From an uncultured Verrucomicrobiota bacterium (GTDB lineage Bacteria > Verrucomicrobiota > Kiritimatiellia > RFP12 > UBA1067), in the NCBI GenBank assembly GCA_945487985.1, contig CALYTX010000075.1, positions 1-6,830 of the forward strand: a stretch of DNA of 6,830 nucleotides. The letters run 5' to 3'. The translations under genes were made by a program, and so were the position numbers. This document shows, one piece after another, positions 5,055 through 6,830 of the stretch; position 1 is the first letter of the stretch; each line of letters starts with the position of its first letter. Under the pieces are notes generated by a model. It searched no databases. It saw only the letters and a list, made by a program, of their open reading frames with translations, and was not told where the DNA came from.

Positions 5055-6830
5055 TTGCGAAGAATCCACACCGCGATGGCGGCCAAGACAAGAACAACGA
5101 GTCCAAGCGGATGATCCCAAATCGGATCTTCGATATGCTCGACCAACTCGCTCTTAGCTACGCCGAAAGCTTCGGAAAGATCGTCAAAATCATCAGCGCT
5201 GCAGACCTTGCCGCCAGTCAGGCGCGCCATTTCATTGAGTGTTTCGCTGTCGGCCGAAAGATGGGCGAATTCAACTGGCTGCAGTCCGCGTCCGACGACA
5301 AACGTGCTCGTCAACGGCTCAGGCCAAAGTTCGCCAAGCGAAGTTTCCGCCTCGCCGCCGCGGATGCGCACCTGATAGGTTCCTTCTGCTGCCGTATCGT
5401 CCCATCCAACCTCGTAATAGCCGTTGGCATCATCGCGCTGGGCCAGATCGATGCTATGAAGCGTTCCGTCTGGACGCGTAATCTCCGCTATGGGTCGAGC
5501 CGAAACGAGCGGGAACAGATTCTTGTCGCGCAGGCGCAAGACGACTCGCACCGTCTCGCCCGGAGCGTATTGCAGGCGATCGGTTCCCACGCGGGCATAG
5601 CGGTTGCCGTCGCGCAGCTTTTCGCCAGCTCCCCATTTCACGAGGTTGCCCCAGAAACGATGATGGTAGGTATCGCCCGTGCGGTAACGCAAGAGCCACA
5701 TTTCGTCAGTCGCGAAGAAAACGCATTTTCCGCGCCCGGTCTCGCGCACGACCATCAACGGCGCGTCAAGGCAGGTCGAATCGCCGGCAAACAGCAGTAC
5801 TTCCGCGCTGGTTTTCACGTTCAGACCCTGTAGGTGGGCGCTCGTAGGCGGCAGCGAATTCCAGATACGATCATTTTCAGATGTCGAGGACGCGATTGTG
5901 GTCGCCGGATGGGATCGCGCCGACGGAGAAAGTGCGAAGGGCGAACGCTGAGCCACCCATTCGGCGATGGCCACCCCTGACTCATTCGTCCAGGACACAG
6001 GTAACAGCGCACTCAGCGCAGTGTCGGTGTAGGCGCGGGGCATAAATCGCTCGCCGGCGGTAACTACAAGCATTGCGCCGCGCTCCTCGACGGCGTAGCG
6101 GATGTCGTCGATGGCTGTTTCGTCGAGCACATCCGGGGGAAGATCGCCAAGGATGATTACATCGAACTTGCACCAATCGTCGCGTGTTTTCGGCAGACTG
6201 CCGGCCTGCGCATCACCGAACTCGCGAGTGGCGTCCGCCGCCGGATCGGGTTTGGCGCGCGAACCAGCCAGACGATCGGGCTCGGAGAGAAAATACTGCA
6301 GATGCACAGATTTGTCGCGGGCGTAGAACAAATTGCGCAGATAGCGAAATTCCCAACGAGCGCGGCGATCGGCAACAAGCACATTGGTGCGATCGTCAGA
6401 AACTGACACGTCGAAGGGCCAAGAGTTGTTGGCAGCTTCAGAATCGCCATCGGGCGCGGCCAGTTCGATTCGATAGTGTTTTACACCCTTGCCGACGGGA
6501 TCGTGGACGAAGTGCAGCTCCTTCTTCCAGCAATCGCCCTCAGGAGTGAATTCCTGCGTTTCGATCACCCGGTCGCCTTCCATAAGTTTCACGGCGAAAG
6601 GCTTGCGACCCATCCGATCGGCTCGGACGCGCACCAGCGCGCGAACCTTGTCGCCGAGGAAAATGCTTTCGCTCGCGGCGACCTTTTCAATTGCCACATC
6701 GGAGCAGTTGGTGGTGCTGCCCACAAGCACGGATGAAATCTTTGCGCCAATCCGAGCGAAACGCCGGGCGGCGGCTTCGGGGGAAGACTCGCCGGTAGAA
6801 CGACCATCGGTCACAAAAACCGCCCCGGCC
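5036..6830 (-). CDS. VWA/GATase-like membrane protein, C-terminal part (5' end beyond window)
   Basis: The frame is open to the right edge (first whole codon at 6829), giving 597 visible residues; the N-terminus is missing. The visible part begins AGAVFVTDGRSTGES, the strand-and-DG motif from the second half of a VWA domain, followed by SPEAAARRFARIGAKISSVLVGS, its last helix and strand. Next is an Ig-like beta segment (~45-145), then NVLVADRRARWEFRYLRN (~149-166), a conserved lead-in to the GATase-like fold. That fold includes FDVIILGDLPPDVL (~222-235), the VEERGAMLVVTAG turn (~247-259) and GRGKCVFFATDEMWLLRYRTGD (~365-386), then HHRFWGNLVKW. A second Ig-like region (~410-510) and LNEMARLTGGKV (~531-542) precede one C-terminal membrane helix (~573-589) and a basic RKRKG tail. 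No Gly-x-Cys-x-Gly nucleophile elbow is visible, so the GATase-like domain is probably non-catalytic. The bulk is likely extracytoplasmic with the tail inside. Genes of this type usually sit after MoxR ATPase, DUF58 and BatA-like genes; those would lie beyond the right edge. The GTG at 6814 is the Val of the VWA motif, not the start. Confidence 0.9.
   Translation of the reverse strand, partial: AGAVFVTDGRSTGESSPEAAARRFARIGAKISSVLVGSTTNCSDVAIEKVAASESIFLGDKVRALVRVRADRMGRKPFAVKLMEGDRVIETQEFTPEGDCWKKELHFVHDPVGKGVKHYRIELAAPDGDSEAANNSWPFDVSVSDDRTNVLVADRRARWEFRYLRNLFYARDKSVHLQYFLSEPDRLAGSRAKPDPAADATREFGDAQAGSLPKTRDDWCKFDVIILGDLPPDVLDETAIDDIRYAVEERGAMLVVTAGERFMPRAYTDTALSALLPVSWTNESGVAIAEWVAQRSPFALSPSARSHPATTIASSTSENDRIWNSLPPTSAHLQGLNVKTSAEVLLFAGDSTCLDAPLMVVRETGRGKCVFFATDEMWLLRYRTGDTYHHRFWGNLVKWGAGEKLRDGNRYARVGTDRLQYAPGETVRVVLRLRDKNLFPLVSARPIAEITRPDGTLHSIDLAQRDDANGYYEVGWDDTAAEGTYQVRIRGGEAETSLGELWPEPLTSTFVVGRGLQPVEFAHLSADSETLNEMARLTGGKVCSADDFDDLSEAFGVAKSELVEHIEDPIWDHPLGLVVLVLAAIAVWILRKRKGLA

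Noticed and set aside
5040..5120. Upstream ATG at 5120 as the start of the coiled-coil protein
   Set aside because: The extra 27 residues lie out of frame over the conserved membrane helix and tail of the upstream gene and look like read-through. The ATGA start at 5039 has a ribosome binding site and a sensible N-terminus.
4537..5157. 206-codon plus-strand open frame spanning the junction of the two genes
   Set aside because: Composition is Ser/Arg/Ala-rich with no domain or membrane signal, and it lies opposite the membrane-segment codons of the real gene.
5111..5833. 240-codon open frame on the plus strand inside the VWA/GATase-like gene
   Set aside because: Antisense shadow of a conserved coding frame with no recognisable motif of its own.
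6812..6814. GTG as the start of the VWA/GATase-like gene
   Set aside because: The frame stays open to the window edge, and the preceding residues AGAVF complete the VWA beta strand before VTDG, so this is an internal Val codon.

Overview
The window holds the tail of a protein-coding operon followed by the start of a 23S rRNA gene. Everything that can be supported lies on the minus strand, so transcription reads from high to low coordinates. In that order it contains: (1) the C-terminal part of a membrane protein combining a von Willebrand factor A (VWA) remnant with a glutamine-amidotransferase-like (GATase-like) fold, cut by the right edge (5036-6830); (2) a 1435-aa membrane-anchored, DUF4175-like protein with a very long Ala-rich coiled coil (732-5039), whose ATG overlaps the previous stop in an ATGA; (3) a spacer of about 200 bases (528-731) with a 3' hairpin, a strong sigma-70-type promoter with an A/T-rich UP-like tract, a hairpin and a boxA-like motif; (4) the first ~527 nt of 23S rRNA (1-527), cut by the left edge.

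The organism is a moderately GC-rich bacterium. Large DUF4175-like coiled-coil proteins next to VWA/GATase-like membrane proteins are, from general knowledge, typical of MoxR-DUF58-VWA gene clusters in Planctomycetota, Verrucomicrobiota, Lentisphaerota and related candidate phyla. I cannot place it more precisely from this window.

The most notable point is the arrangement of the rRNA gene. The 23S gene is not preceded by a 16S gene or by spacer tRNAs. About 200 bases upstream of its 5' end lies the stop codon of a co-directional protein gene, and the gap contains what looks like a complete rRNA promoter (UP-like tract, -35 TTGTCG, 17-bp spacer, extended -10 TGATATACT) and an antitermination-type leader. 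This fits an unlinked (split) rRNA operon in which 23S is transcribed from its own promoter. Unlinked rRNA genes are a known phenomenon in several phyla, so this is a notable arrangement rather than a new system.

The two protein genes probably act together at the cytoplasmic membrane. Both have membrane segments and extracytoplasmic-type beta-rich domains, and they look translationally coupled. Their biochemical function is not known to me and I do not assign one. No mobile element, CRISPR array or tRNA was seen.
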